A DNA stretch of 64,000 bases from Candidatus Saccharibacteria bacterium UBA6209 (GTDB taxonomy: Bacteria > Patescibacteriota > Saccharimonadia > Saccharimonadales > Saccharimonadaceae): contig DISN01000014.1 in NCBI GenBank assembly GCA_002421965.1, forward strand, positions 17,403 to 81,402, given 5' to 3'. The translations under genes were made by a program, and so were the position numbers. Below are positions 44,017-53,199 of this stretch, one piece after another (positions within the stretch are counted from its first letter, which is position 1; every line of letters starts with the position of its first letter). The notes below the pieces were generated by a model that was given only the letters and a program-made list of their open reading frames with translations, searched no databases and was not told where the DNA came from.

Positions 44017-44547
44017 TTATTGATTATTCCAGCGCTCGATAGCTTCAGCGACAACCTGCTTGGCTTCGTCGATGTCAGCAAACCTCTCAACTACAGTTGA
44101 GCCTGGTTTTTTGAGATCCTTGTAGCGATTAAAGTGGAATTCAATCTGCTTGATCAATTGATCTGGTAAGTCAGATAGAGAATTGATTGCGTCACCGCTG
44201 TTGCGATCATCAGATGGCACAGCGATAATCTTGTCGTCGACCTCGCCGTCATCAACAAACTTCATCACACCGATGATTTTTGCATCGACAACAATTCCGG
44301 TAGTTAATGGGCTGTCGGTCACCAACAATACATCTAATTCGTCACCATCCTCATCTAAGGTCTGCGGAATAAACCCATAGTTGGTTGGCTTTGCAAAAAT
44401 TTGTGGCTCAACACGATCAAGCCTCATTACTCCGAGCTTGCGGTCCCACTCTATTTTGTGGTTAGACCCAGCTGGGATCTCGACAACAACATTGATAATA
44501 CCGTTTTGGTAATCTCCTGCGTCAAAAATTTGATTAAAATCTGCCAT
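44017..44547 (-). CDS. ppa: inorganic pyrophosphatase
   Basis: 176 aa soluble family I pyrophosphatase. VVVEIPAGSNHKIEWD near 21-36, YGFIPQTLDEDGDELDVLLV near 57-76 and DDGEVDDKII near 96-105 supply the metal-binding Asp/Glu residues. It pulls biosynthetic reactions forward by removing pyrophosphate. Last gene of the FKBP-trxB-ppa unit. Confidence 0.95.
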   Translation of the reverse strand: MADFNQIFDAGDYQNGIINVVVEIPAGSNHKIEWDRKLGVMRLDRVEPQIFAKPTNYGFIPQTLDEDGDELDVLLVTDSPLTTGIVVDAKIIGVMKFVDDGEVDDKIIAVPSDDRNSGDAINSLSDLPDQLIKQIEFHFNRYKDLKKPGSTVVERFADIDEAKQVVAEAIERWNNQ

Positions 44548-44559
44548 ATAGCCTCCTTA

Positions 44560-45501
44560 TTATGCCTCTCTATTTAACTCATCTAGGTATTCACGAATTT
44601 TCATTGCCGCAGTCGCACCTTCGCCGACAGCCGTAGCAATCTGCATAGTCGAACCAGAGCGGACATCACCACTGGCGTAAACACCCTTGACCGAGGTCTC
44701 TAGGTTCTCATTGGTAATAATGTGGCCCTGTGGGTCTAGCTCAACTCCAGAATCAGCCAAGAACTGAGTGTTAGGAATTAAGCCGATAAACACGAATAGT
44801 CCATCTGCACTAAGCTCTGTCTGTTCGCCGTCCTTGGTGGTTTTGATGCCAGCAAATTTATCATCAGCAATTAGCACCTCATCCGTGGTAGAGCCGATGT
44901 GAAGCGTAATTTTACCTGCATCAACATGCTTTTGAAGCTCTTTTTGTAGGACGTCGCTAGCGCGCAATTTACTGCGAACCATCAAGTCAATGTGAGTAGC
45001 GTATCTGGTTAGAAATATCGCCTCCTGAACCGCAGAGTTGCCGCCGCCAACAACAATCAAGGTTTTATCTCTGTAAAATGCACCGTCACATGTCGCACAG
45101 TAGTGGACACCACGCCCATAAAGCTCATCCTCGCCAGGCACGCCAAGCTTGCGGTGATTGCTACCAGTTGCGAGTAGCACTGCTTTTGAGCGAACTGGCT
45201 TACCATCGATAATAGTCTCTATCTTGTCTCCGTCACGTCGCAGCGCCGAAGCCTCACCGTAATCAATCACAGCACCAAATCGCTCCGCCTGACCCTGTAG
45301 CTCAGACGATAATTTCATACCGGCCACACCTTCGGCAAATCCTGGGTAGTTATCTATCCAATCAGTAATTGCTGCCATACCGCCGATTGCTGCTTTTTCG
45401 TATAGTACAGTTGGTATGTCTTCGCGAGTAGTGTAGATTGCCGTAGCTAGCGCACTCGGGCCAGCACCGATAATAACCAATTCTTTAGTATTCGATTCCA
45501 T
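44560..45501 (-). CDS. trxB: thioredoxin reductase
   Basis: 313 aa flavoprotein. FAD motif IIGAGPSALATAIY at 10-23, redox-active C135-A-T-C138 in the NADPH domain, NADPH motif VVGGGNSAVQEA, and a C-terminal GDVRSG for FAD. It reduces thioredoxin with NADPH. It overlaps the FKBP gene by 17 nt. Confidence 0.94.
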   Translation of the reverse strand: MESNTKELVIIGAGPSALATAIYTTREDIPTVLYEKAAIGGMAAITDWIDNYPGFAEGVAGMKLSSELQGQAERFGAVIDYGEASALRRDGDKIETIIDGKPVRSKAVLLATGSNHRKLGVPGEDELYGRGVHYCATCDGAFYRDKTLIVVGGGNSAVQEAIFLTRYATHIDLMVRSKLRASDVLQKELQKHVDAGKITLHIGSTTDEVLIADDKFAGIKTTKDGEQTELSADGLFVFIGLIPNTQFLADSGVELDPQGHIITNENLETSVKGVYASGDVRSGSTMQIATAVGEGATAAMKIREYLDELNREA

Positions 45502-46135
45502 ATTGCCTCTTATAATAATCCTTTAGGGCTTGTGGCATTTCTACCTCTTCGACTGGAGGAATAGCCATGACTATAAACTTCAATGGTGTATTGGCCGGGA
45601 TGTCTTCGCCGCTGCCAGTCTCGCCATAGGCTAAATCAGATGGAATTGTCAGCTCTCTAATGCCGCCAATTTTCATCCCAACAATCCCCTTCTGCCAACC
45701 CTCAATCACTGCGGCTTCCGCTGGACCGTCAACTGCAAATGGTGCCTTTAGGCTGTCTCCGTCAATCGAACCATCAAATATCTTGCCACTAGGATTCCAG
45801 CCCAGGTAGTAGGCAGCAATTTTGGTATCGCCTTTTACTTCGTCGCCGTCGCCAACAATCAAGTCCTCAGTTTTTAGTTCATTAATACCTTCGGGACTAA
45901 ATTCACCGACACGACTTGACTGAGCCGAGAACTGCTCAAAATACTTATCACTTAATTCCTTGGCCTGAGCCGCCTGAGCCGCCTGCCACTGAGTTTGGGC
46001 CGCCTCTAGCGCCGCTTGTTGTTTTGATTCATTGCCAGGAGCTACCATCATTGCGATAAATCCACCGACAGTACCAACTAACATTACAATTGAAATAACC
46101 CAGATTACAATACGCTGGCTTTTTCGTGTTGCCAT
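45485..46135 (-). CDS. membrane-anchored FKBP-type peptidyl-prolyl isomerase
   Basis: 216 aa. An N-terminal helix (about 9-31) anchors it, a Gln/Ala-rich coiled segment (about 37-62) acts as a stalk, and an FKBP domain spans about 80-196. Landmarks are IFDGSIDGDS, GWQKGIVGMKIGGIRELTIPSDLAYGE and a C-terminal LKFIVMAIPPVEEVEMP. It catalyses proline isomerisation, probably outside the membrane. A strong AAAGGAGGAG ribosome site precedes the ATG. First gene of FKBP-trxB-ppa. Confidence 0.9.
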   Translation of the reverse strand: MATRKSQRIVIWVISIVMLVGTVGGFIAMMVAPGNESKQQAALEAAQTQWQAAQAAQAKELSDKYFEQFSAQSSRVGEFSPEGINELKTEDLIVGDGDEVKGDTKIAAYYLGWNPSGKIFDGSIDGDSLKAPFAVDGPAEAAVIEGWQKGIVGMKIGGIRELTIPSDLAYGETGSGEDIPANTPLKFIVMAIPPVEEVEMPQALKDYYKRQYGIEY

Positions 46136-46162
46136 TACTCCTCCTTTAATCTATCTCTATCT

Positions 46163-46171
46163 ATTATATCA
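46163..46171 (-). promoter_or_regulatory. extended -10 promoter of FKBP-trxB-ppa
   Basis: TGA-TATAAT on the minus strand, with a leader of about 20 nt that holds a full Shine-Dalgarno sequence. A contrast to the leaderless genes. Confidence 0.6.
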
Positions 46172-46175
46172 GATG

Positions 46176-47966
46176 CTAGCTGTCTGAGCTAATGTCAAAC
46201 TTCGCTAATTTTTCCTTGGCAGAGCGATTAGCAGACTGCTGCAGTTCGAGCAGCTGAGCGTAAAGCCCATTGGTCTTAGCTAGATCTTCTGGTGCGCCAA
46301 TTTCGTCAATTTTGCCGCCTTTTAGGGTAATTATTCGATCAACGCCAGCAATAGTACTTAGTCGGTGGGCAATAATTATCGTCGTGCGACCCTTCATTAA
46401 ACGGTCAAGAGCCTGCTGCACCAGCTGCTCACTTCGACTATCAAGTGCACTCGTCGCCTCGTCCAGTATAAGGATTGGCGCATCTTTGAGAATCGCTCTG
46501 GCAATGGCAATCCGCTGCTTTTGACCGCCAGACAACTTCAAACCCCTTTCGCCAATTTCGGTATCGTAACCCTTGTCTAGCTTGTCAATAAATTCACTGG
46601 CATTAGCAGCCTTGGCAGCTCTAGCTATCTCCTCGTCAGTAGCACCAGGTTTGCTGTAGGCAATATTTTCACGAATCGTCCCCGAAAATAATGACGGATC
46701 CTGAAATACCATTGCAATATTGTGGCGCAGCGACTGCTTCGAAACCTCTCTCAGGTCATGATCGTCTATCATAATTTGTCCGCTATCTGGCAAGTACAAA
46801 CGCATCAATAGATTGGTAATAGTCGTCTTGCCGCCACCACTCTGACTAACTAGCGCCAAGTGCTCTCCTGGCTGAATATCAAAGGTTATGTCCTTTAGGA
46901 CATTAACGTTCTTTTCATCTGCATATGCAAACGATACGTTGTCAAATTTAATCCGACCTTTTAATCTCTTTATCTTTAACGAAGACTTATCCTGCGGCTC
47001 AGGCTCTTCTTTTAGCGCCGCCAAAACATCAACGCTACCAGACACTGCTTTCTGGAAATTATCAACGATAAAACTCATGTTGAACAGTGGCATCCTTAGC
47101 CCGTTTATTAGCGTGATCAGCAGCACCATCTCACCAATCGTAAATTTCTGCTCGGCAGTTTGTACAAATACATAAGCAAATATCAAGAAAAATATTACCG
47201 ACAGTACGCTACCACGAAGCACGTCCATCTTGTGCCAGTAAGCCGACTGCTCTTTGGTAATCGAAACAGTCTTGGCAAACCTCTTAGAAAACTTTAGGTA
47301 TTCTAACTTTTCCTGAACGTAACTTTTAACTACTTTCATCTGTGAGATAACTTCAGCGAAACGACCACTGGCAATATCGGTCTCCTTATTCTTTTCGGTC
47401 TGAAGTTTTTGCCATTTTTTGCTCGTTAGTGCAGTTAGCCACATAAATAAGGGATACATAATAACCGCCAAAACCGCCAACAGCCAACTATACTGCAGGA
47501 CAATAATCACCGTGATAATAATTGTTAGCAGCATCTGGAAAAAGTTATTAGCAAACATGTTCAGAAAATTACTAAGTTCGGCAATTGCACGATTCAGGCG
47601 ATTGATAATCGTCCCCGTCAACTCCGTATCGTAGTAGCTCTGCGGTAAGCTAAGTAGGTGCTTGTAGTAAGCAGTAGACAGCTGCTCTCTTAATTTAGCA
47701 GCCATAATGTCACCTAAGTATCCGCCGTAGTTTCGGATGAGAGTGTTTGCAATATCAAAAACAAATAACAATCCGGCCAAGAAAATCACCTGCCACAGAT
47801 CTATGGCTTTACCGCCCACCACATCAACCATCAAATTAGTCGCATCTGATACGACAAATGGCATGGCGATGCCCGTCAGGGCTACTAGCACTGACGCTAT
47901 GGCCACGCCAATATAAAGTGGCGCTAAGCCATGGGTGTATTTGAGTATATCGATAAGTGGGCGCAT
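46176..47966 (-). CDS. ABC transporter, fused membrane and ATPase half-transporter
   Basis: 596 aa. Six membrane helices (about 15-300) are followed by an ABC ATPase (about 335-570). Walker A is SQSGGGKTT, with Ser where Gly is usual at its first position. The signature LSGGQKQR, Walker B ILILDEATSAL and the IAHRLST H-loop are intact. It works as a dimer exporting lipids, peptides or drugs (MsbA/LmrA type); the substrate is unknown. The start at 47966 is chosen because TATAAT ends 6 nt before it. A further ATG at 47981 overlaps that box. Confidence 0.88.
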   Translation of the reverse strand: MRPLIDILKYTHGLAPLYIGVAIASVLVALTGIAMPFVVSDATNLMVDVVGGKAIDLWQVIFLAGLLFVFDIANTLIRNYGGYLGDIMAAKLREQLSTAYYKHLLSLPQSYYDTELTGTIINRLNRAIAELSNFLNMFANNFFQMLLTIIITVIIVLQYSWLLAVLAVIMYPLFMWLTALTSKKWQKLQTEKNKETDIASGRFAEVISQMKVVKSYVQEKLEYLKFSKRFAKTVSITKEQSAYWHKMDVLRGSVLSVIFFLIFAYVFVQTAEQKFTIGEMVLLITLINGLRMPLFNMSFIVDNFQKAVSGSVDVLAALKEEPEPQDKSSLKIKRLKGRIKFDNVSFAYADEKNVNVLKDITFDIQPGEHLALVSQSGGGKTTITNLLMRLYLPDSGQIMIDDHDLREVSKQSLRHNIAMVFQDPSLFSGTIRENIAYSKPGATDEEIARAAKAANASEFIDKLDKGYDTEIGERGLKLSGGQKQRIAIARAILKDAPILILDEATSALDSRSEQLVQQALDRLMKGRTTIIIAHRLSTIAGVDRIITLKGGKIDEIGAPEDLAKTNGLYAQLLELQQSANRSAKEKLAKFDISSDS

Positions 47967-47972
47967 ATAGCT

Positions 47973-47978
47973 ATTATA
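47973..47978 (-). promoter_or_regulatory. -10 box, leaderless ABC transporter
   Basis: TATAAT on the minus strand, 6 nt before the ATG at 47966. Confidence 0.55.
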
Positions 47979-48029
47979 CATCCACTAGGTAAAATACCGC
48001 AGAGTGTGACCTAACGACTTAATATACGT

Positions 48030-49031
48030 CTACTGCTCCCAGTGTAGACTCGGTCGTCCATAGTGACCGTTGGTCGCCAAGTCTTCGTAGATTGGCCTCT
48101 TGAGATCTAGTTGCTCGATAATTCCACGTGGAGACAAGTCATAGCCATCTATTGCCCTGTTCGCTCCGTCAACAATCGCGGTCGCCTCGACCGGCTGATC
48201 GTAGCCAATCGCATAAGCCAACCGAACAAGAACTTCGTTCGCCTGAAATCTCTGAACATAATCGACGGCAATTTTACGAGCCATGTACGCCGCTGAGCGA
48301 TCAACTTTCGTGGCGTCTTTGCCGCTATACGCTCCGCCACCAATCGGTATTCGTGGACCATAATTATCGACGATCAACTTGCGCCCAGTAAGCCCAGCGT
48401 CGGCCTCAAAGCCACCAATCTGCCAATCGCCAGCTGGGTTGATATGAAGCTCAGGGTTGCCATTGCGGTATTTTACAAAACAAGCCGAAACATACCGCTG
48501 ACTTCTGGCCCACTCCTGGACTGCTTCGTCCAACTGACCCTTGGGGGCATTCTGGAAACTAGCGACTATCCTATACAGCTCATTGCCGTTTAATGTAACT
48601 TGAGTCTTGCCATCGTATGGCCAAATTTTATATAGGAATTGGTTGAGGTCTCGAGCTAGCACTAATTCTAATGGCAGCAACTCGGACGTTTCGGTCGTGG
48701 CGTAGCCTATCATTATCCCCTGATCGCCAGCACCACCAGAGTCTACTCCCTGAGCAATCTCTGGACTTTGGTGGACAATATTGATAGTTATATCTATGAC
48801 ACCAACTATGCTTTTTACTAAATTTCTAATGTCAGCATCCGCAAGCTGATAGCCACTAGACACCTCGCCGGTAATCAGCATCTGGCCGTGGCCACCAACT
48901 ACCTCAATGGCAGTTCTAGCATCCGGGTCGTGTCTTAAATATGCGTCAAGCAGCGCATCGGCCACTCGGTCACATAGTTTGTCTGGGTGTTTTGGCGAAA
49001 CATATTCCGCCGTACGAAAAGAATTTGTCAT
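48030..49031 (-). CDS. metK: S-adenosylmethionine synthetase
   Basis: 333 aa from the ATG at 49031 (MTNSFRTAEYVSPKHPDKL), preceded by AAAGGGA. Shorter than the usual 380-400. Landmarks: SPKHPDKLCDRVADALLD at the N terminus, GAGDQGIMIGYA near 98-109, GGGAYSGKDATKVDRSAAY near 235-253. It makes SAM from methionine and ATP, feeding the several methyltransferases in this window. In-frame codons upstream of 49031 are probably untranslated. Confidence 0.93.
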   Translation of the reverse strand: MTNSFRTAEYVSPKHPDKLCDRVADALLDAYLRHDPDARTAIEVVGGHGQMLITGEVSSGYQLADADIRNLVKSIVGVIDITINIVHQSPEIAQGVDSGGAGDQGIMIGYATTETSELLPLELVLARDLNQFLYKIWPYDGKTQVTLNGNELYRIVASFQNAPKGQLDEAVQEWARSQRYVSACFVKYRNGNPELHINPAGDWQIGGFEADAGLTGRKLIVDNYGPRIPIGGGAYSGKDATKVDRSAAYMARKIAVDYVQRFQANEVLVRLAYAIGYDQPVEATAIVDGANRAIDGYDLSPRGIIEQLDLKRPIYEDLATNGHYGRPSLHWEQ

Positions 49032-49240
49032 ATCTTTCCCTTTCTGGGTTGGAAGGAGCACCAATATCGGTAGCAAATCGACTGGTTGCCGGCAGGTCAT
49101 CGAGCCAAATCTCTCGCTGCACTCTGGATAATTTATATATGCTAAAACTATATTAGCAGAAAGGCTACGTTAAATAAATAGCTAGCCGACGCGTGCCAAA
49201 GAGTCAACCCCAGGTTACTGCAACAAATAGTCAAGTTTTA

Positions 49241-49285
49241 CGGCACGCTATATATAGCGTAGACACCACATATAGCGTGTTGCCG
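49241..49285. repeat. palindromic intergenic repeat (family copy B)
   Basis: CGGCACGCTATATATAGCGT contains a 16-bp perfect palindrome (49245-49260). ATATAGCGTGTTGCCG follows and pairs back with the left edge. It shares the CGCTATAT/ATAGCG core with copies A and C. Confidence 0.65.
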
Positions 49286-49303
49286 CATACCCTAACTTCC
49301 AAA

Positions 49304-49375
49304 TTCTATATTCCGAATTCTAAATTTAATTCTATAATCTATAATCCGAATTCTGTATTCTGACTTCTATTTTCT
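49304..49375. repeat. degenerate ATTCTATA/AATTCCGAATTC repeat
   Basis: A run of ATTCTATATT, CCGAATTCTA and similar units that overlaps the last codons of pheT. A second run lies at 12537-12590, also at the 3' end of a minus-strand gene. Confidence 0.55.
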
Positions 49376-51833
49376 CCATTATCGGCCTGATATCCGCATC
49401 CGACAACGTTTTTTCCTGACTGACGAAGATTAGTCGCAGCGTAATCGTCTTTGAACTAGAATCATCTGGTGACTGATAGATAGTTATCGGCTCAACTTTA
49501 ATGTCTAATTCATCAATTTCTGTGCAAGCTTTAACTTTATCCATAATATCCGCAAACCTAGCGTCTGAGGGCACGGTCAATGAAATATCCTGAGATATTT
49601 TCGGGAATCTACTCAGTGGCTGATAATTTTGACCAGCCTTAGAGTGTGCCTCTTGCAGACCTACTGTATCGATAGTTGCAGCCGCCACATATTCTGGCAA
49701 CTTAAAGCCCTTAATAACCGACTGCTTCAGCTCACCAACCATACCAATAAAGACACCGGCCTCTGTCTCCACTAAGGCGGAACGACCTAGCTCAAATGGC
49801 GCAGTCACTGGATAGTCCATACTCTCGGTAATTGGTTTGTAGACTAGCTTGACGCCCAAATCTGAGCCCAACTGCTCAACCAGGCGTCGCATGTGATAGT
49901 ACGCCGCACCCTCGCTTGGATTTTTGCTAGCATAAACCGCATCAATAAAATCCATTTCTCGTGGCAGACCTTCATCGTCGTCCAGATGATACTTCTTGTT
50001 GTGACCCTTGCCGATCTCGAACAATACAAACTCATCGTGACCAGCCTTGATATTTGCATGTACCTTATCTAGCAGGCTTGGCAGCACGCTCAAGCGGTAA
50101 TATTGCAGGTCAGGGCTAAGTGCGTTCGATAACTTAAACGCCTGAGAGACGTCTTGCTCGGCTCGCTTTAATATATTTTCGTGAACAAAACTGTAGGTCA
50201 ACGCCTCATTGGCACCAGCCCTACTGAGACTTTGGCGAACCAGCTGCTTAATCTCGCGAGAGGCATTTTTGGAAACTGGAGCAGTCGACCTGGTTGGTAA
50301 AATCCGCGGCAATCGGTCAAAGCCGTAAAGTCGGCCAACTTCCTCGACTACATCCTCTGGTAACTCGATATCGGTTCGCCAAAACGGTGCCGTTATCGAC
50401 AATTTAGACGAATCTTCTTCGCTAGGATATGTTGCGAAATTAGCAAATCTTAAAATATTTCCTATCTGCAAATCAGTAAAATCAGTGCCTAGTCGTTCAT
50501 TTATAAAGTCAGACGACACCAGTAAGCTAGGATGGACTGACACCTCGATAAGATGGTTAGATTTATCTGGTAGATCAGCCACCGGGCTAGCCTGGCTGCC
50601 GGGCATTAACTCGAGCAAGCGCTTAAGTATACGGTTTTGCTGTAGTGGAGACTGGCCTTTATTAAACCGAGTAACTGCATCGGTAAATAGCCCATGTCGC
50701 ATACTAGTCTTGCGAATGGCGTACATGTCGAAATTAGCCACCTCTAGTACGATATTTCGCGTGTCATTCGTTACCTCACTATCAAACCCGCCCATCACGC
50801 CAGCCAGGCCTATGACACCCTCGCCATCAACAATCACAATATCGTCCTCAGTAAGTACGTATGTTTTTTCGTTAAGCAAAGTGATTTTCTCGCCAGCATT
50901 AGCTAGACGCACGCCAATTTTGTGACCACGTAATTTATCGTAATCGTAGGCGTGAGTCGGCTGTGCGCTAATCAACATAATGTAGTTCGTCAGATCGACA
51001 ATGTTATTGATTGGCTTTGCACCCATGGCAACCAACTGGCATTTTAGCCATAGTGGGCTTTCGGTAACCTTGGCGTCCTTGATAGCTACCGCCATAAATC
51101 TAGATGACATGTTCGGAGTATCATTAAAAACCTCTAGCTCTAGTCCAGTCGCATCAGAGAACTCAGGGTAAGACCAATACCACTCAGGGTTACTAAATCG
51201 ATTATCTGAAGTCGCGTCTCGTGGCTGATCTTCTTGCAAGATTGCCCAAATCTCTCGAGCCACACCAAGCTGACCAAACAAGTCCGGACGATGTGTGAAC
51301 ATCTTGTTTTCGATCTCGATAATCGTATCATCAAGACCAAAAACTTTTGCAAAACTTGCACCAGCCACCAGTTCAGCCCCGCTAGGAATGTCACTCTCTG
51401 TAATATCAATAATCCCATTATGATCATCGCCAATCGCTAGCTCTCGTGCGCTCGCTAGCATACCATTGCTCATCTTGCCGCGAAGTTCACGAGCGCCTAA
51501 TACAAATGGCTCGGCGTCGTCAAAAGTTGCCGGCACGACCGACTCTGGTGGTAGCCAAACAGCCCACATATTGGCGTGGACATTTGGTGCACCACAAATT
51601 ACCTGTACCAGCTCACCGGTGCCGGCGTCAACCTGACAAAGCGACAGCTTGTCGGCGTCGGGATGCTTCTCGCACTCAACCACGCGGACAATTTTTGCAT
51701 CCTTATATTTTGCATTTAGGTCGATGATATTTTCGACACCACCAAGTCGCTCATTTATCCTCTGCACCAGTTTGTCAACTGCGGGCAGCTCGGTTTTTAT
51801 AAAACTTTTTACAATATTTAGACTAACTTTCAT
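49332..51833 (-). CDS. pheT: phenylalanyl-tRNA synthetase beta subunit
   Basis: 833 aa. The EMAP/OB tRNA-binding domain (about 38-155), B3/B4 editing region (about 210-400), B5 domain (about 410-485), catalytic-like core (about 500-700) and the C-terminal ferredoxin-like anticodon-binding domain (about 740-833) occur in the normal order. With PheS it charges tRNA-Phe and clears mischarged Tyr. Its last codons are formed by the ATTCTATA-type repeat. It follows pheS by 21 nt. Confidence 0.95.
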   Translation of the reverse strand: MKVSLNIVKSFIKTELPAVDKLVQRINERLGGVENIIDLNAKYKDAKIVRVVECEKHPDADKLSLCQVDAGTGELVQVICGAPNVHANMWAVWLPPESVVPATFDDAEPFVLGARELRGKMSNGMLASARELAIGDDHNGIIDITESDIPSGAELVAGASFAKVFGLDDTIIEIENKMFTHRPDLFGQLGVAREIWAILQEDQPRDATSDNRFSNPEWYWSYPEFSDATGLELEVFNDTPNMSSRFMAVAIKDAKVTESPLWLKCQLVAMGAKPINNIVDLTNYIMLISAQPTHAYDYDKLRGHKIGVRLANAGEKITLLNEKTYVLTEDDIVIVDGEGVIGLAGVMGGFDSEVTNDTRNIVLEVANFDMYAIRKTSMRHGLFTDAVTRFNKGQSPLQQNRILKRLLELMPGSQASPVADLPDKSNHLIEVSVHPSLLVSSDFINERLGTDFTDLQIGNILRFANFATYPSEEDSSKLSITAPFWRTDIELPEDVVEEVGRLYGFDRLPRILPTRSTAPVSKNASREIKQLVRQSLSRAGANEALTYSFVHENILKRAEQDVSQAFKLSNALSPDLQYYRLSVLPSLLDKVHANIKAGHDEFVLFEIGKGHNKKYHLDDDEGLPREMDFIDAVYASKNPSEGAAYYHMRRLVEQLGSDLGVKLVYKPITESMDYPVTAPFELGRSALVETEAGVFIGMVGELKQSVIKGFKLPEYVAAATIDTVGLQEAHSKAGQNYQPLSRFPKISQDISLTVPSDARFADIMDKVKACTEIDELDIKVEPITIYQSPDDSSSKTITLRLIFVSQEKTLSDADIRPIMEKIEVRIQNSDYRL

Positions 51834-51854
51834 AAAATACTCAACTCCCCGTAA

Positions 51855-52898
51855 TTAAAACTGCCTCAAGAAATCTAATTTACCGCTCTCAAAGTGCCGG
51901 ACATCCTCGATACCGTATTTCATCATCACCAAGCGGTCGATACCACAGCCAAAGGCAAATCCAGTGTAAATCTCGGGGTCGATATCAGCGGCCTTTAACA
52001 CGTTTGGATGAATCATGCCGCAACCCAGTAGCTCAATCCAGCCTTCTCCTGAGCAAACTTTGCAGCTATCGTCCTTGCCTTCGCAAAACGGACAGCTTAG
52101 CGCAAACTCAAAACTTGGTTCGGTAAATGGAAAATAAAATGGGTTAACTCTGACATCGAGTTTTTTTCCATAATATTCCTGCAAAAACTCCTGCAGGGTT
52201 GCAATCAAGTTGCCGACCGTTACGCCCTTAGCCACATAAACACCCTCAACTTGATAAAAAGTATGCTCGTGCCTGGCATCTAGGTCCTCGTTACGAAATA
52301 CCCTATCTGGCACAATTGCAGCGATTGATTCGCCCTTTTCTAACCTAGATCGATACTTTTTAAGTACACGATTTTGCATCGTCGAAGTATGAGCCGGCGC
52401 AATGAGCCTATCGCCATCTGCATCGGTTTCTTCGGTCATAAACGTATCATAGTCATCACGAGCCGGATGACCCTTGGGAAAATTAAGGCTCTCGAACATG
52501 TGAAATTGATCGTCAATCTCCCTTGACTCTTCAGTAACATAGCCCATACGGTAAAAAATGTCAGAGATTTTATCTATCTCGCTCATCAATGGATGAATTG
52601 TTCCCTGAGAACTAGGCAAAAGCTCCGGCACTAAAGCGTTCACATCCATTGGCGCAGTTACATCGATTGGCGCCAAATCTACAGCCGAAAGCTCAGCCTC
52701 GCGGCGATCAATCGCCTGCTCTAGTTGTTGTTTCATGACATTAATTGCGCCACCAAAATCACTGCGCTGCTCAACTGGCAACTTTGGTATCTCGGCGTAA
52801 AGCTCACGCAGCTCTTTTGAGCGCAAGATACTGCGCGGACTGTCGGTGGAGTCAATCTCCGCTAAAAGTTTAGTTCGTATTGTATCGATTTTATCCAT
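51855..52898 (-). CDS. pheS: phenylalanyl-tRNA synthetase alpha subunit
   Basis: 347 aa class II synthetase core. A short N-terminal coiled coil is followed by HPARDDYDTF, RNEDLDARHEHTFYQVEGVYV (motif 2) and GFAFGCGIDRLVM (motif 3). Within the core, CPFC, CKVC and LLGCGMIHP give a cysteine cluster that could bind zinc; similar clusters occur in some bacterial PheS. A small membrane protein gene ends 4 nt upstream and is probably co-transcribed. Confidence 0.95.
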   Translation of the reverse strand: MDKIDTIRTKLLAEIDSTDSPRSILRSKELRELYAEIPKLPVEQRSDFGGAINVMKQQLEQAIDRREAELSAVDLAPIDVTAPMDVNALVPELLPSSQGTIHPLMSEIDKISDIFYRMGYVTEESREIDDQFHMFESLNFPKGHPARDDYDTFMTEETDADGDRLIAPAHTSTMQNRVLKKYRSRLEKGESIAAIVPDRVFRNEDLDARHEHTFYQVEGVYVAKGVTVGNLIATLQEFLQEYYGKKLDVRVNPFYFPFTEPSFEFALSCPFCEGKDDSCKVCSGEGWIELLGCGMIHPNVLKAADIDPEIYTGFAFGCGIDRLVMMKYGIEDVRHFESGKLDFLRQF

Positions 52899-52902
52899 CT
52901 AC

Positions 52903-53139
52903 TTATCTTCCCTGAACCAAAAATCCAATAATTACACCCAGTGCCACCAAAACTATCAATCCCCAGGCCCAACCATGAGATGACGCCTCTCTAGTACCCT
53001 CTAGGTATGCGGCGTCTTTTGCAACATCCCAGTCAGAGTCTTCTACTTTGCTATTGCCCTGCGCTTTAGCTCGAAGATCGGCAGCAATTCTCTCCTGCAA
53101 TTCACTCCGTTTATCCTGTTGATTCATAAATAATCCCAT
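52903..53139 (-). CDS. small C-terminal-anchored membrane protein
   Basis: 78 aa. A charged helical N-terminal half is followed by one hydrophobic helix (about 55-75). No family is recognised. The ATG at 53139 is supported by TGA-TATACT ending 7 nt before it; an internal ATG at 53127 is the alternative. It is the first gene before pheS-pheT, so its expression tracks translation genes. Confidence 0.6.
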   Translation of the reverse strand: MGLFMNQQDKRSELQERIAADLRAKAQGNSKVEDSDWDVAKDAAYLEGTREASSHGWAWGLIVLVALGVIIGFLVQGR

Positions 53140-53146
53140 GTTCTAT

Positions 53147-53170
53147 AGTATATCACCAATGTGCTATACT
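53147..53170. promoter_or_regulatory. divergent extended -10 promoters
   Basis: Minus: TGA-TATACT (53155-53147), leaderless for the 78-aa gene. Plus: TGC-TATACT (53162-53170) for the aquaporin, with a leader that carries AAAGGAGGG at 53188-53196. Confidence 0.65.
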
Positions 53171-53199
53171 AATATGCATTAGTACTTAAAGGAGGGACT

